From: Cryobacterium gelidum
GTDB taxonomy: Bacteria; Actinomycetota; Actinomycetes; Actinomycetales; Microbacteriaceae
Direction of reading: 5' to 3'
DNA length: 64,000 bases
Assembly (NCBI RefSeq): GCF_004403985.1
Contig: NZ_SOHL01000003.1
Span: 364,453 to 428,452 of the forward strand
Within the stretch, counting starts at the first letter, position 1. Each line of letters begins with the position of its first letter. Both the position numbers and the translations under genes were made by a program. This document shows positions 17,399 through 27,962 of this stretch, piece after piece. The notes beneath the pieces were generated by a model. It worked only from the letters and a program-made list of their open reading frames with translations, was not told the origin of the DNA and did not search any database.

Positions 17399-18649
17399 CT
17401 ACCGTGCCGCTGGCGCCGCACCGGGCAGTGTCGGCCCGAGTACGTCGGCCCGATGATTCATCAGGAGCTGGAACAATCGCGCCTCATAGGCGTGCAGTGC
17501 CGGGGTGCTCTGGCCACGAACGAGGCGGTCGCGCACGAAGGCGAGCCGCGTGGCATCCGCTATGAAGCGCCTCATTGCGAGTTTCTTCGATCGGTCCTGT
17601 CGTCTGCCCCAGGCCAGCGCCTGGCGTCGGCCGGTGCCGGTTCCCAGCATGGAAACCTCCGCCGGCGTGAACCACCCGGCCTGCGAGTATTCGTGCAGCC
17701 GGCGCAGGGTGATGCGTTCCTCCTGGCGGCGCAGGAACACCACGATCAGGATGGCGACGATGAACAACGGCACCTGCACAACCACGTAGTAGAACAGCAT
17801 CGAGGCGTCGCCGGCGAGCACGAAGGTTGAGCCGTTCCAGAGCGCATGCAGGGCGATCGCGGGCACCAGGCCGAGCAGAAAGTAGCCAACCGCTGCGCTC
17901 TTGGTGGCGCCGCGGCGCGCCGCCAGGCCGAGAGCGAGCCCGATGCAGATCGTGAACGTGACGTGCGCGAACGGCGAGAATACCCCACGCAGCAGAAAGG
18001 TGATGCCGAGGCTCTGCGCGGTGCCCTCGGTCATGGCCAGGCCGAAGTACTGAATATTCTCCGAGAACGCGAAGCCGGCCGCGATCGTGGTGGCGTAGAC
18101 GACGCCGTCGACGGGGCCGCCGAAATGTCGTCGCACCGCCCAGAACAACACGAGCACGCCAAAGCCCTTGGCGACTTCCTCCACGATCGGGGCTTGAATA
18201 ACAGCGGATGCGAAATCACTCCCGGTGAGCGCGCCCGCGCTGGCCGCAATCGTGATCTGCACGCCGAGGTCGAACACCAGGGCGCTGAAAATGGAGATTC
18301 CGGCGCCCCAGAGCAGCGCGAAGATCAACGCGGGCCGCGGCTCCGGGTCCCAGCGATCGATCCAGCGCACCGCGAGTAGCACGACGGCCAGCGGCAGCAG
18401 AGCCAGGAGCAGTCCGAACAGCAGCGCGCCGGTTCCGAGGAAGGTGGTCAAATACACGAACACAACGAGCAGGGCCAGCCCGGCGAGCACGATGCCGACA
18501 ACGGCAACGACGATGCGGCCGGCGCGCGACGGGCGCACCGGCCGGCTCCAGACCGGTTGCACCGGGGCCGGACTCGCCTGCACGGGAAGAGACTGTTCCG
18601 GCCTCTGCACGGGGGCCGGGTCGTGGCCTGGTGTCTGGTCGAGGCTCAT
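17399..18649 (-). CDS. PrsW-family intramembrane metalloprotease
   Basis: A 416-residue protein. A Pro-rich cytosolic N-terminus of about 50 residues precedes about eight membrane segments. The conserved EEVAKG (metal/catalytic Glu pair), FAFSENIQYF, SPFAHVTFT and HALWNGS motifs define PrsW/CPBP-related glutamic or metallo-proteases. A basic C-terminal cytosolic tail of about 110 residues is an addition to the Bacillus form. Start ATG 18649 (MSLDQTPGHDP); no Shine-Dalgarno is visible, and TATTCT six bases upstream could be a leaderless -10. In Bacillus PrsW cleaves an anti-sigma factor; no sigma/anti-sigma pair lies nearby, so the target is unknown. Confidence 0.88.
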   Translation of the reverse strand: MSLDQTPGHDPAPVQRPEQSLPVQASPAPVQPVWSRPVRPSRAGRIVVAVVGIVLAGLALLVVFVYLTTFLGTGALLFGLLLALLPLAVVLLAVRWIDRWDPEPRPALIFALLWGAGISIFSALVFDLGVQITIAASAGALTGSDFASAVIQAPIVEEVAKGFGVLVLFWAVRRHFGGPVDGVVYATTIAAGFAFSENIQYFGLAMTEGTAQSLGITFLLRGVFSPFAHVTFTICIGLALGLAARRGATKSAAVGYFLLGLVPAIALHALWNGSTFVLAGDASMLFYYVVVQVPLFIVAILIVVFLRRQEERITLRRLHEYSQAGWFTPAEVSMLGTGTGRRQALAWGRRQDRSKKLAMRRFIADATRLAFVRDRLVRGQSTPALHAYEARLFQLLMNHRADVLGPTLPGAAPAAR

Positions 18650-18715
18650 GATTAGAGAATACCGGCCCCGGTACCGGGAACGATGTGAAAATCGACCGGG
18701 TACCGCCCGCGCCAC

Positions 18716-20101
18716 TCAGGCGTCGAACATGGTGCCGGGGTTCAGAATACCCAACGGGTCAAAGACCGCTTTAAGCTGGCGTTGCAAGGCGAGGCTCGTG
18801 TCGCCGATCTCGCCCTGCAGCCAGCGACGCTTCAGAACGCCGACGCCGTGTTCGCCGGTGAGCGTGCCGCCGAGGGCGAGCGCCGCCTGGAACAGCTCAT
18901 CAGCGGCCGCCCAAATTTCCTCGGGCACCGACGCATCCGCAGTGTCGCCGCGCGGAATGACGAAGTTGGGATGCAGGTTGCCGTCGCCGGCGTGGGCGAC
19001 CGTAGGAATGGCGATGCCGGTGCGGGCGCTGATCTCAGCGATCGCGGCGAACATTTCGGCCATGCGCGAGCGTGGCACCGCCACGTCTTCGATGAGCACC
19101 CGACCGAACTGCTCCAGGGCCGGGTGCATGGCACGGCGAATGGCCAGCAGGCGCTCGCCCGAGGCAGCATCCGTGGACAGGCTGGCTTCCCCACCGGCGG
19201 CCCGCAATACCGCCAGAGCCGCCTCGGCCTCGGCGAGCGCTGCCGGGCCGTCGGTCTGCACGAGCAGAAACGCACCCCGCCCCAACGGCAGTCCGGCCGA
19301 GCCTTCTGGCCCAAGGTAGGTGGCGACCAGACCGAGTGCGACCGGGTCGATCAGTTCCATGATGGCGGGACGAATGCGTGCAGCCGTGACGGCAGCGCTG
19401 GCTGCGGCCGCCGCCGTGACCGTCTCAAAGACCGCACCGATCGTGGCTACCGTGCCCGGGGTCAGCGACCGCACCCGCACGGTCGCCTCGACGATGACCC
19501 CGAGTGTGCCCTCGGATCCGGTCAGCAGCGCGGTGAGGTCGTAGCCGGTGACGCCCTTGACTGTGCGATGCCCGGTGTGCAGCAGGCTGCCGTCGGCGAG
19601 CACGACGGTCAGGCCGAGTACCGCCTCCCGGGTGACCCCGTATTTGGCGCACAGCAAGCCGCCGGCGTTCGTGGCGATGTTGCCACCGACGGTGGAGATG
19701 GCTTTGCTGGCCGGGTCTGGGGCGAACCAGAGGTTCTGCTGCGCGAGCACGTCGTTGAGGTGCTGATTGATCACGCCCGCTTCGACGACGGCGAGTTCGT
19801 CGTCGGGGTTGATCTCGAGGATGCGGCCCAGTCCGGCCACACTCAACACGATGGAACCGTCGGTGCCGCAGGCACCGCCCGCCAGGCCGGTTCCGGCGCC
19901 GCGGGTTACCACCGGCACCCGAAATTCGGTTGCTATGCGCAGCACCGCTTGAACGTGGCCCACCGTCGTGGCGCGAACGACGGCGAGCGGTGTGCCGTCG
20001 GCCACCCAGCCAGACTTGTCGGTGCGGCTGGCCGCCAAGTCCTGGGGGTCGACGCTGACGAGACGTCCGAGCTCGGACTGGAGGCGCAGCAGTGCGTTCA
20101 T
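18716..20101 (-). CDS. FAD-linked oxidase (GlcD/D-lactate dehydrogenase type)
   Basis: A 461-residue VAO-family flavoprotein. The N-terminal FAD-binding PCMH domain has VPVVTRGAGTGLAGGACGTD and STVGGNIATNAGGLLCAKYG; the C-terminal FAD-oxidase domain ends HAGDGNLHPNFVIP and GEHGVGVLKRRWL, with conserved His residues at the active site. This is the GlcD/2-hydroxyacid dehydrogenase pattern, so glycolate or D-lactate is the probable substrate. No GlcE, GlcF or LutABC partner is adjacent. The PrsW gene starts 66 bases downstream on the same strand and may be co-transcribed. Confidence 0.92.
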   Translation of the reverse strand: MNALLRLQSELGRLVSVDPQDLAASRTDKSGWVADGTPLAVVRATTVGHVQAVLRIATEFRVPVVTRGAGTGLAGGACGTDGSIVLSVAGLGRILEINPDDELAVVEAGVINQHLNDVLAQQNLWFAPDPASKAISTVGGNIATNAGGLLCAKYGVTREAVLGLTVVLADGSLLHTGHRTVKGVTGYDLTALLTGSEGTLGVIVEATVRVRSLTPGTVATIGAVFETVTAAAAASAAVTAARIRPAIMELIDPVALGLVATYLGPEGSAGLPLGRGAFLLVQTDGPAALAEAEAALAVLRAAGGEASLSTDAASGERLLAIRRAMHPALEQFGRVLIEDVAVPRSRMAEMFAAIAEISARTGIAIPTVAHAGDGNLHPNFVIPRGDTADASVPEEIWAAADELFQAALALGGTLTGEHGVGVLKRRWLQGEIGDTSLALQRQLKAVFDPLGILNPGTMFDA

Positions 20102-20175
20102 CGCACCAGCCTATCGAGCCGTTCCATGTCTGATTTTCGCTACCCTGGGGCGGCCACGCGTGGCAGGCTCAAGGG

Positions 20176-21747
20176 GTGACCACCTCTCCCGCCACCCGGA
20201 CCGGGCTGACCGACCCGGTCTTCGCCGAGCGTTACCGCATCATGTGTTCGCGAGACACCCGGTTCGACGGCCAGTTCATCACCGGCGTGCACACGACCGG
20301 AATCTACTGCCGGCCGAGCTGCCCGGCTACCACGCCCAAACCCGGCAATGTCTCGTTCTACCTCACGGTTGCGGCCGCCCATGATGCCGGGCTGCGGGCC
20401 TGCAAACGCTGCCTGCCCGACGCGGTACCCGGCTCCCCCGCCTGGAACATGCGAGACGATCTCGCCGCCCGATCGATGCGACTCATTTCTGACGGTGTCG
20501 TGGAGCGTGATGGTGTTCCGGGCCTCGCCGCCCGGCTCGGCTACACTCCGCGCCATCTCACCCGAGTGCTCGTCGCCGAGCTCGGTGCCGGTCCGCTCGC
20601 GCTCGCCCGGGCTCATCGTGCGCAGACCGCCCGCCTGCTCTTGCTGAGCACCGACCTGCCGATCACCGACGTGGCCTTCGCCGCCGGGTTTGGCAGTGTG
20701 CGCCAGTTCAACGACACCGTCGTCGCCGTGTACGAACGTACCCCGTCCGAAGTGCGCGCTGCCCGGCGGACAGCGCCTGAGCACGCCGCTCCGGTCGTCG
20801 ATCAGGCCGAAACCAGAATCACGCTGCAGCTGCCGGCACGGGCACCGTTCGACGGTGCCGGCGTGCTGCGGTTTCTCGGCACGCGCGCGCTGCCCGGCGT
20901 CGAGAGCGCCACCGGCACGAGCTACGCCCGCACCGTGCGGTTGCCGCACGGCACGGCCGCGGTTGAGGTGACCCTGTCGGGAACGGAGGCGGCCCCCGCG
21001 CTGGCCTGCAGCATCCGTCTCGCGCATCTCGCCGATCTGGCACCGCTGGTCAGCCGGGTGCGCCGCCTGTTCGATCTCGATGCCGATGCATCGGCGATCG
21101 ACCGTCACCTCGGGGCAGACCCGGCGCTGGCTGCATCCGTCACCCAGACCCCGGGTATCCGCGTGCCGGGCAGCATGGATCCCGAGGAGACACTTTTTCG
21201 GGCGCTGATCGGGCAGCAGATCTCGGTCGCAGCCGCCCGCACCGCGCTGACGCGACTGGCCGACGCACTCGGTGAGCGTCTGCCCGGCCCGGAGCCGCGG
21301 CTGGTGTTTCCCACGCCGGCGCAGATCGCCGCGGGCGGTCGCGCGGTCCTGCGCGGGCCGGGTGCCCGCATCGAGACCATTCTGCGGGTCGCGCAGGCTC
21401 TGACATCGGGCGATCTGGCGCTGTCGTTCGGGCAGACGCGCGCCGAGCTGGAGGCCAGCCTCGTAGCGCTGCCCGGGATCGGACCGTGGACGGCCGGGTA
21501 TGTGGCTATGCGGGTGCTCGGTAGCCCCGACATTCTGCTGACGAGTGACCTGGCACTGCGGCAGGGTGCCGTCCGTTTCGGGCTCACCGGTGAACAGCGT
21601 GCTCTGGCTGCCCGCGGGGCCGACTGGGCTCCGTGGCGCAGCTATGCCGGAATGCACCTGTGGCTGGCGACTTCCCCGATATCCTCCAAGCAGACCGTTC
21701 GAGGGTTGGAGTACCCCACAGGGCGACCCCGGGGCAGGGCCAGCTAG
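20176..21747 (+). CDS. Ada-AlkA fusion: methylphosphotriester sensor with 3-methyladenine DNA glycosylase
   Basis: A 523-residue alkylation-repair protein. Residues 1-85 are the Ada N-terminal zinc domain with four Cys (C45, C49, C76, C79; GIYCRPSC and CKRC), so the methyl-acceptor site is intact. Residues about 95-195 are an AraC helix-turn-helix ([20 protein letters not shown]). Residues about 215-510 are AlkA: an HhH motif [18 protein letters not shown] followed by the catalytic Asp in [13 protein letters not shown]. It probably activates its own and other repair genes when methylated. The start is GTG 20176. It runs nine bases ahead of the FAH-family gene. The domain order is the usual one in actinobacteria. 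Confidence 0.94.
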   Translation: MTTSPATRTGLTDPVFAERYRIMCSRDTRFDGQFITGVHTTGIYCRPSCPATTPKPGNVSFYLTVAAAHDAGLRACKRCLPDAVPGSPAWNMRDDLAARSMRLISDGVVERDGVPGLAARLGYTPRHLTRVLVAELGAGPLALARAHRAQTARLLLLSTDLPITDVAFAAGFGSVRQFNDTVVAVYERTPSEVRAARRTAPEHAAPVVDQAETRITLQLPARAPFDGAGVLRFLGTRALPGVESATGTSYARTVRLPHGTAAVEVTLSGTEAAPALACSIRLAHLADLAPLVSRVRRLFDLDADASAIDRHLGADPALAASVTQTPGIRVPGSMDPEETLFRALIGQQISVAAARTALTRLADALGERLPGPEPRLVFPTPAQIAAGGRAVLRGPGARIETILRVAQALTSGDLALSFGQTRAELEASLVALPGIGPWTAGYVAMRVLGSPDILLTSDLALRQGAVRFGLTGEQRALAARGADWAPWRSYAGMHLWLATSPISSKQTVRGLEYPTGRPRGRAS

Positions 21748-21756
21748 CCTAGAAGA

Positions 21757-22632
21757 GTGAAATTTGCGCATCTGAGAGTTGACGGCTCCTCCGTTCCACG
21801 ATTGGCCGTGATCTTCGACGATGCGGCACTGTTTCTCGACGACGTCACGGACGACGCCCCCCGCGACCTGCAAGACCTGCTCGAACGGGGCGACGCCGGG
21901 TATGAACGCATCCGCGCGATCAGCCTGGACGCCGTCTCCAACGGTGCCGTACTGACCCCGGTCGACGAACTGCGGCACTCCTCCGCGGTGCTCCGACCGC
22001 CACAGATCATCGCGATCGGCGCCAATTATGCCGCCCATTCCTCCGAGCTGAGCTTGCGCCTCGAAACGTCGGCGACCGTGTTCTCGCTCTGGCCGAACTC
22101 GCTCACCGGGCACGGCTCAACCATCACCTGGCCGCGCGACCTCACCACCCAGGTCGATTACGAAGCCGAACTCGGCGTCATCATCGGCCGTCCGGCCCGC
22201 AACGTGTCGGTCGCCGACGCCCTGGACTATGTCTTCGGTTACACGGTCGTCAACGACATCACCGCGCGCGACCTGCAGTTCTCCGAGGCACAGTGGTCGC
22301 GCTGCAAGTCCTTCGACGGATTCACCCCAACCGGCCCGCTCGTGGTCACCGCCGATGAGATCGGTGACCCACAGAACCTTTGGCTGACCACCCACGTCGA
22401 CGGTCGCATTCTGCAGGACGCGTCGAGCGGCGACATGGTGCGCACGGTCGCGGAGATCATCTCCTACCTCTCGAAAACGTCTACACTGCTGCCCGGAACG
22501 CTGATCTCCACCGGCAGCCCGGGGGGTGCCGGTTACAGCCGCAAACCCCCGATCTTCCTCGGCGAAGGGTCGACCGTAACCATTTCGATCGACAAGATCG
22601 GCATGCTCACCACGCACTGCCGCGAAATCTAG
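21757..22632 (+). CDS. Fumarylacetoacetate hydrolase-family enzyme
   Basis: A 291-residue enzyme from GTG 21757. The C-terminal FAH fold holds the metal ligands in VDYEAELGVIIGRPARNVS and the following NDITARDLQ; GDMVRTVAEIISYLS and PGTLISTGSPGGAGYSRKP are family blocks. Members act as acylpyruvases, oxaloacetate decarboxylases or 2-hydroxyhepta-2,4-diene-1,7-dioate isomerases; the substrate cannot be told. It follows the Ada-AlkA gene by nine bases, so co-transcription is likely though no functional link is obvious. It converges with the Eat-like permease, with only 19 bases between stops. Confidence 0.9.
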   Translation: MKFAHLRVDGSSVPRLAVIFDDAALFLDDVTDDAPRDLQDLLERGDAGYERIRAISLDAVSNGAVLTPVDELRHSSAVLRPPQIIAIGANYAAHSSELSLRLETSATVFSLWPNSLTGHGSTITWPRDLTTQVDYEAELGVIIGRPARNVSVADALDYVFGYTVVNDITARDLQFSEAQWSRCKSFDGFTPTGPLVVTADEIGDPQNLWLTTHVDGRILQDASSGDMVRTVAEIISYLSKTSTLLPGTLISTGSPGGAGYSRKPPIFLGEGSTVTISIDKIGMLTTHCREI

Positions 22633-22651
22633 CCGCGCTCACTTCAGCTCG

Positions 22652-24196
22652 TCAAAGTCGGGGGTCGTCCTTGCCGTCGAGGGCGAGCAGCTCGTCCTCG
22701 ACGATGCCGCCGTAGCCATCCGCTTGCGGGTCTCGGTGCAATCCGCCCGAAACCGCGTATTGCTCCTCGGGCGAGAGGACCAGCCGTTTGCGCCCCCAGA
22801 TGGCAAATGCCGCCAGCATGACGACGTAGACCACGGCAATAGCCGCAATCGCTGGCCGGGCCGGCTCGTTGATGAAAAATCCGAAGAAGATCGCTACTGA
22901 GAGGATGCCGGCGATAACAGCTCCGGGAACCCCCCACGGGCTGCGGTAGGGGCGGCTGGCGTTCGGAAACCTTCTGCGCAACAGCACAAAGGAAACCATC
23001 TGCAGCACGTAGGCGACCACAGCGCCCCAGACGGCTATGTTGAGCACGATAGCACCGGCGACGCCCCCGGCCCCGCCGAGCGAATCGACCAGCACAAGCG
23101 CCACAAAACCGATAATCGCACCCACCAGCAGGGCGATGGCCGGAGTCTGTCGCTTTCCCGTGAGCGACAAGAATTTGGGGTAATAACCGGCCCGAGACAG
23201 CGAGTACATGTTGCGTCCGTAGGCGAACATGATCCCCTGCAAGGATGCCAGAAGCCCGATCAACGCGAACAGGGCCAGCACCGCTGCGGCGCCGTCGCCC
23301 ACGATAGCCCGAAACCCATCGAGCAAGGGCTCGCTCGATCCGGCAATCTCGGAAGCGCCGACTACGCCGGTATTGAGAAACAAGACGAGCAGCCCGGTGA
23401 CGATCAGCGTGGTGCGGGCAATGAGGCCGGCACGCGGAATATCTCGCACCGGATTGTGCGATTCCTCGGCGGCCAGTGGAAGTTCCTCGATGCCCAGGAA
23501 GAACCACATGGCGTACGGCAGAGCGAACAGGATCGGAATGATCCCGTGGGGCAGGAATGCGCTCTGGCCGGCATCCGGCGCGATGTTGAAAAGACGGTCC
23601 CAGCTGAACAAGCCCGAGAAGGCGGCCATGGCCGAAAACACCAACAGAATGGCGATGGAGATGATCGCCACGACAATGGCGAATTTGAAGGATATGGCCG
23701 CCCCGGCAGCGTTCAGAGCGATGAAGGCCACATACAGAATGACCCACCACAGCCACGGCGGCAGGGAGATGCCGAGAAGTTCCTGCGTTATTCCGTCGGC
23801 GTAGGAGGCGGAGAAATACACGATGACCGCAGTGGTCGCCACGTATTCGATGGTCTCGGCGAGCCCCGTGACGAATCCGCCCCAGGGCCCCATTGCCGCT
23901 CGGGCAAACGAGTAGGCCCCGCCGGTGTGCGGCATAGCTGCCGCCATCTCACCGATGCTGAAGATCATGCCGTAATACATGACGATGAGAACCAGGAAGG
24001 CGATCAACATTCCGCCAAAACCGGCAAAGTCGATACCGAAATTCCAGCCCGAAAAGTCCCCGGAGATCACCGCTGCCACGGCCAGACCCCACAGGCCCCA
24101 GATGCCGGCACTGCGGGTCAGCCGGCGCTTCTCAAAATATCCAGCCTGCGCCGTGCTGTACTTCACGCCTGAAACTTTCAAGGTGTCTTTGGACAT
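22652..24196 (-). CDS. APC permease, ethanolamine-permease (Eat)-like
   Basis: A 514-residue 12-TM transporter. The N-terminal soluble part (STAQAGYFEKRRLTRSAGIW) and SGDFSGWNFGI, MPHTGGAYSFARAAMGPWGG and LGIEELPLAAEESHNPVRD are characteristic of the Eat group of amino acid/ethanolamine permeases (TC 2.A.3.5). Start ATG 24196 has AAGGAA about eight bases upstream. It is transcribed away from the glutamine-synthetase-like operon and shares its 242-bp control region, so it is the predicted importer of that pathway's substrate. Amines or amino acids other than ethanolamine remain possible. Confidence 0.85.
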   Translation of the reverse strand: MSKDTLKVSGVKYSTAQAGYFEKRRLTRSAGIWGLWGLAVAAVISGDFSGWNFGIDFAGFGGMLIAFLVLIVMYYGMIFSIGEMAAAMPHTGGAYSFARAAMGPWGGFVTGLAETIEYVATTAVIVYFSASYADGITQELLGISLPPWLWWVILYVAFIALNAAGAAISFKFAIVVAIISIAILLVFSAMAAFSGLFSWDRLFNIAPDAGQSAFLPHGIIPILFALPYAMWFFLGIEELPLAAEESHNPVRDIPRAGLIARTTLIVTGLLVLFLNTGVVGASEIAGSSEPLLDGFRAIVGDGAAAVLALFALIGLLASLQGIMFAYGRNMYSLSRAGYYPKFLSLTGKRQTPAIALLVGAIIGFVALVLVDSLGGAGGVAGAIVLNIAVWGAVVAYVLQMVSFVLLRRRFPNASRPYRSPWGVPGAVIAGILSVAIFFGFFINEPARPAIAAIAVVYVVMLAAFAIWGRKRLVLSPEEQYAVSGGLHRDPQADGYGGIVEDELLALDGKDDPRL

Positions 24197-24295
24197 CTCA
24201 ATTCCTTTTCGCTCGTTGCGCGCCCGATGGCGAAAACTGCGGTCGGGGAGCAATCGTTCAGTGAGGTTGCCATGATGCTAGGGGCTGAATGGTGC

Positions 24296-24307
24296 GGTGT
24301 ATATACC
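24296..24307. promoter_or_regulatory. Candidate operator in the divergent permease/GS control region
   Basis: GGTGTATATACC is a 12-bp palindrome with one mismatched pair. FadR-type GntR regulators bind short palindromes with GT and AC arms, and such a regulator closes this operon. Its position between the divergent genes fits, but the assignment is speculative. The same TATA-rich core could instead be a -10 for either strand. Confidence 0.3.
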
Positions 24308-24438
24308 TTTGAGAAAAATTGAGGACCTCGATCCAGGCAGTAGTGCCGCACTTTGCGCGGGCGAAGTGTGGTCTAATGGTGGAAAATCGCACGATTGACC
24401 CGCTCTATCCCTTGACCCGCTCAATGAGGAGAAGCTCA

Positions 24439-25806
24439 GTGGCTACTCGATCCGGAAACCTGACCCTCGACGAATTGACCGTTCTGGTTTCCCGGCGCGA
24501 GATCGACACGGTGATCGTCGCGTTCACGGATATGCAGGGCCGCCTCGTGGGTAAACGACTCTCCGCTCGGCTGTTCCTGGAGGATGCGGCCGCGCATGGC
24601 GCGGAATGTTGCAATTACCTTCTCGCCGTCGACGTGGAAATGAACACCGTCGAGGGCTACTCCACGTCGAGCTGGTCGCACGGCTACGGCGACATGGCCA
24701 TGATTCCCGACCTCGACACGCTGCGCCTGGCTCCCTGGCTCCCCGGAACCGCCCTGGTCACCGCCGACCTGCACTGGCTCGATGAAAAACCCGTGCTCGC
24801 CTCGCCACGCCAGATTTTGCGTCGGCAATTGGATCGACTGGCCGAACACGGTCTCACTCCATTTTGCGCGACCGAGCTCGAGTTCATCATCTTCGACGAC
24901 GGGTATCGCGAGGCGTGGAAAAAGGGGTACCACGGCCTCACCCCCGCCAGCGACTACAACATCGATTACTCGCTGCTGGCGTCGACGCGAATGGAACCGC
25001 TGCTGCGCGATATTCGTCTGGCCATGGACGGCGCGGGCATGTACTGCGAAGGAGTGAAAGGCGAATGTAATCTCGGGCAGCAGGAGATCGGGTTTCGGTA
25101 TGCGACGGCACTGGCAACCTGTGACAATCATTCCGTCTACAAGAGTGGCGCGAAGGAGATCGCCGACGCGCACGGCAAGAGCCTTACTTTTATGGCCAAG
25201 TTCAACGAGCGCGAGGGCAACAGCTGCCATATCCACATCAGCTTGCAGGGCCCGGGTGGCGAACCGGTCTTTCACGACCCGGAGGCCGAGAACGGTATGT
25301 CGAAGTTGTTCCGACACTTCCTGGCCGGACAGCTCACCCTCATGCGTGAACTGACGTTGTTCTCCGCACCCAACATCAACTCGTACAAACGTTACGTTCT
25401 GGGCAGTTTCGCGCCGACCGCGCTGGCCTGGGGCTTCGACAATCGAACCTGCGCGCTGCGCGTCGTCGGGCACGGCCCTGCTCTGCGGGTGGAGAACCGG
25501 GTGCCAGGGGGCGACGTCAACCAATATCTGGCCGTTGCCGCCCTGATCGCGGCCGGCCTCTACGGCATCGAGCACGAACTTGAACTGGAACCTGCGTACC
25601 AGGGGAATGCGTACACCAGCGACGTGCCGCGAGTTCCGTCTTCCCTGCGCGAATCGGCCGAACTGTTCGCCGGTTCCATTGTGGCCCGTGAGGCCTTCGG
25701 TGACGAGGTCGTCGACCACTACCTGAACAACGCCCGCATAGAGGTGGAGTCTTACGACGCCGCCGTGACCGACTGGGAGCGGGTGCGCGGATTTGAGCGA
25801 CTCTGA
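24439..25806 (+). CDS. Glutamine synthetase-like gamma-glutamyl ligase (GlnA3/GlnA4/PuuA type)
   Basis: A 455-residue GS-fold enzyme. Start GTG 24439 has AGGAG seven bases upstream, better than ATG 24424 within that RBS. Metal and nucleotide motifs are CATELEFIIFDD, GVKGECNLGQQEIGFRY, AKFNEREGNSCHIHIS and ALRVENRVPGGDVNQYLAVA. The adenylylation tyrosine loop of true GlnA is absent, as in gamma-glutamylpolyamine and gamma-glutamylethanolamide synthetases. It would join glutamate to an amine using ATP. It overlaps the PuuD-like gene by 14 bases, so both act in one pathway. The sequence alone does not separate ethanolamine from polyamine specificity. Confidence 0.9.
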   Translation: MATRSGNLTLDELTVLVSRREIDTVIVAFTDMQGRLVGKRLSARLFLEDAAAHGAECCNYLLAVDVEMNTVEGYSTSSWSHGYGDMAMIPDLDTLRLAPWLPGTALVTADLHWLDEKPVLASPRQILRRQLDRLAEHGLTPFCATELEFIIFDDGYREAWKKGYHGLTPASDYNIDYSLLASTRMEPLLRDIRLAMDGAGMYCEGVKGECNLGQQEIGFRYATALATCDNHSVYKSGAKEIADAHGKSLTFMAKFNEREGNSCHIHISLQGPGGEPVFHDPEAENGMSKLFRHFLAGQLTLMRELTLFSAPNINSYKRYVLGSFAPTALAWGFDNRTCALRVVGHGPALRVENRVPGGDVNQYLAVAALIAAGLYGIEHELELEPAYQGNAYTSDVPRVPSSLRESAELFAGSIVAREAFGDEVVDHYLNNARIEVESYDAAVTDWERVRGFERL

Positions 25807-26584
25807 CGCCGGACCGGTCATCGGCCTGACCACGTATCTGGAACAAGCCCAGACGGGGGTCTGGGATGTACCAGCCGCGATTCTGCCGCGCGTGTACTTC
25901 GACGCGATCACGCGCGCTGGCGGCATAGCCGTACTGTTACCCCCACAGCCGGTGAGCGCCGCCATCGCCAATCGCGTGCTCGACGGGCTCGACGCCCTGA
26001 TCATCACCGGCGGGAAAGACGTCGACCCGGCCCGCTACGGGCAGCATCGGCACGCCCACACCGACGACCCCCGACCCGACCGAGACGCCTGGGAGGATGT
26101 CCTGCTGCACCAGGCCATCGCTCGCGAGCTGCCGTTCCTCGGCATTTGTCGGGGAGCGCAAATGCTCAATATCGCCCTCGGCGGCAGCCTGCACCAGCAT
26201 CTGCCCGATCTGATCGGCAACACGACCTATCAGGCTGGCAATGGTGTGTTCAACGTCGTCGACGTTGCCGTTGAACCGGACTCGACGCTCAGTACGCTTC
26301 TCGGCGGCCAAACCCTGCTGCCCGGGGTGCCGGTGTACCACCACCAGGCCATCGACCGCGTCGCCGAAGGGCTGCGGGTGACGGCCACAACGCATGCCGG
26401 CATTGTGCAGGCGATCGAGCTCACGACTGTGCCGTTCGGGGTGGCCGTGCAATGGCATCCGGAGCAGGCGCCCGACGACCTTCGCCTCTTCACCGGACTG
26501 GTCAGTGCCGCCCGCGGCTACCGCGCAGCAGAGGCGCGCGCGTCCAGGCGCGCACTCTACGAGGAAGGAGACGCAACAGCATGA
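25793..26584 (+). CDS. PuuD-like class I amidotransferase (gamma-glutamyl amide hydrolase)
   Basis: A 263-residue cytosolic hydrolase. The nucleophile Cys is in [20 protein letters not shown], and the His-Glu pair is in [10 protein letters not shown], giving the Cys-His-Glu triad of the peptidase C26/PuuD group. Start TTG 25793 lies inside the end of the synthetase gene (14-bp overlap), giving a family-like N-terminus [17 protein letters not shown]. It would release glutamate from the oxidised gamma-glutamyl intermediate. The stop overlaps the aldehyde dehydrogenase start (ATGA). Confidence 0.9.
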   Translation: MSDSDAGPVIGLTTYLEQAQTGVWDVPAAILPRVYFDAITRAGGIAVLLPPQPVSAAIANRVLDGLDALIITGGKDVDPARYGQHRHAHTDDPRPDRDAWEDVLLHQAIARELPFLGICRGAQMLNIALGGSLHQHLPDLIGNTTYQAGNGVFNVVDVAVEPDSTLSTLLGGQTLLPGVPVYHHQAIDRVAEGLRVTATTHAGIVQAIELTTVPFGVAVQWHPEQAPDDLRLFTGLVSAARGYRAAEARASRRALYEEGDATA

Positions 26585-27942
26585 GCAGCTACACCGTCGT
26601 CAACCCGGCCGATGAATCGCTCGGTGAAACCGTCGAACACCTGAGCCGGGACGAAACAGACGAGGCGATCGCCCGCGCCGTCCAAGCCCAAAAGCTGTGG
26701 GCGCGCGTGGCTCCCGCCGACAAGTCCCGCGTCTTGCGCCGATTCGCCCAGGTCGTGGACGGTGACCGAGAAAACCTGGCCGGGATCGAGGTGCGCAATT
26801 CTGGGCATCCGATCACGCAAGCGCGCTGGGAAGCCGGGCATGTGCGTGATGTTCTCGAGTATTATGCGGCGGCACCTGAGCGACTTTTCGGCCAACAGAT
26901 TCCGGTCGCTGGCGGTATCGATCTCACCTTTCACGAACCGCTCGGCGTCGTCGGAGTGATCACCCCGTGGAACTTTCCGATGACGATCGGCGCCTGGGGC
27001 TTCGCGCCGGCCCTCGCTGCCGGCAACGCCGTGGTGTTGAAGCCGGCGGAGTGGACACCGCTGTCGAGCATCCGTCTGGGTGAACTCGCCCTCGAAGCCG
27101 GGCTGCCGGAGGGACTGTTCCAGGTACTGCCGGGTCGTGGTTCGGTCGTGGGAACACGGTTCGTGACGCACCCCGACGTTCGCAAAATCGTGTTCACCGG
27201 CTCGACCGCCGTCGGCAAGCAGATCATGGCCGGTTGCGCGGACCAGGTCAAGCGGGTAACGCTCGAACTGGGCGGCAAGAGCGCCAATATCGTCTTCGCC
27301 GATGCGGATCTGGAACGTGCGGCCGCCGCGGCGCCGTCCGGCGTGTTTGAGAATGCGGGACAGGATTGCTGCGCTCGAAGCCGAATCCTGGTGCAGGCCA
27401 GCGCGATGGATCGATTCATGGAGCTGCTCGAACCGGCCGTGGCCGCGGTGCGGGTCGGCGACCCGACCGACCCGGTCACCGAGATGGGGCCCCTCGTCTC
27501 CCGCCAGCACCACGCTTTCGTCTCGGCGTATCTGCCGGAGGACGCACCGATCGCCTTCCGCGGCAGCGCTCCGACCGGTGCCGGATTCTGGATGGCTCCG
27601 ACAGTGCTGCTCCCCCCGAGCCGCACGGACCGATGTGTGACCGAGGAGATCTTCGGCCCGGTTGTGACCGTGCTGCCCTTCCACGACGAAGACGACGCTG
27701 TGACGCTGGCGAACGATTCCCCGTACGGACTGTCCGGGTCGATCTGGACTCGCGATGTCGGCCGAGCCATTCGCGTGGCACGGGGGGTCGAATCGGGCAA
27801 TCTGTCGATCAATTCGCACTCCTCGGTGCGCTACTCGACCCCCTTCGGCGGGTTCAAGCAATCCGGACTCGGTCGGGAGCTGGGGCCGGATGCGCCCCTG
27901 AACTTCACCGAAACCAAGAACGTTTTCATCGCGGCGGACTAG
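26581..27942 (+). CDS. NAD(P)-dependent aldehyde dehydrogenase of the gamma-glutamyl cluster
   Basis: A 453-residue ALDH. Start ATG 26581 overlaps the previous stop and has AAGGAG about 10 bases upstream. Motifs: [20 protein letters not shown] (Asn169-type), [24 protein letters not shown] (catalytic Glu), and [10 protein letters not shown] with the catalytic Cys. It is complete, ending [20 protein letters not shown]. In a PuuC-like role it would oxidise a gamma-glutamyl aldehyde to the acid before hydrolysis by the PuuD-like enzyme. Confidence 0.92.
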   Translation: MSSYTVVNPADESLGETVEHLSRDETDEAIARAVQAQKLWARVAPADKSRVLRRFAQVVDGDRENLAGIEVRNSGHPITQARWEAGHVRDVLEYYAAAPERLFGQQIPVAGGIDLTFHEPLGVVGVITPWNFPMTIGAWGFAPALAAGNAVVLKPAEWTPLSSIRLGELALEAGLPEGLFQVLPGRGSVVGTRFVTHPDVRKIVFTGSTAVGKQIMAGCADQVKRVTLELGGKSANIVFADADLERAAAAAPSGVFENAGQDCCARSRILVQASAMDRFMELLEPAVAAVRVGDPTDPVTEMGPLVSRQHHAFVSAYLPEDAPIAFRGSAPTGAGFWMAPTVLLPPSRTDRCVTEEIFGPVVTVLPFHDEDDAVTLANDSPYGLSGSIWTRDVGRAIRVARGVESGNLSINSHSSVRYSTPFGGFKQSGLGRELGPDAPLNFTETKNVFIAAD

Positions 27943-27962
27943 TCCCACACTAAGGAGAACCT

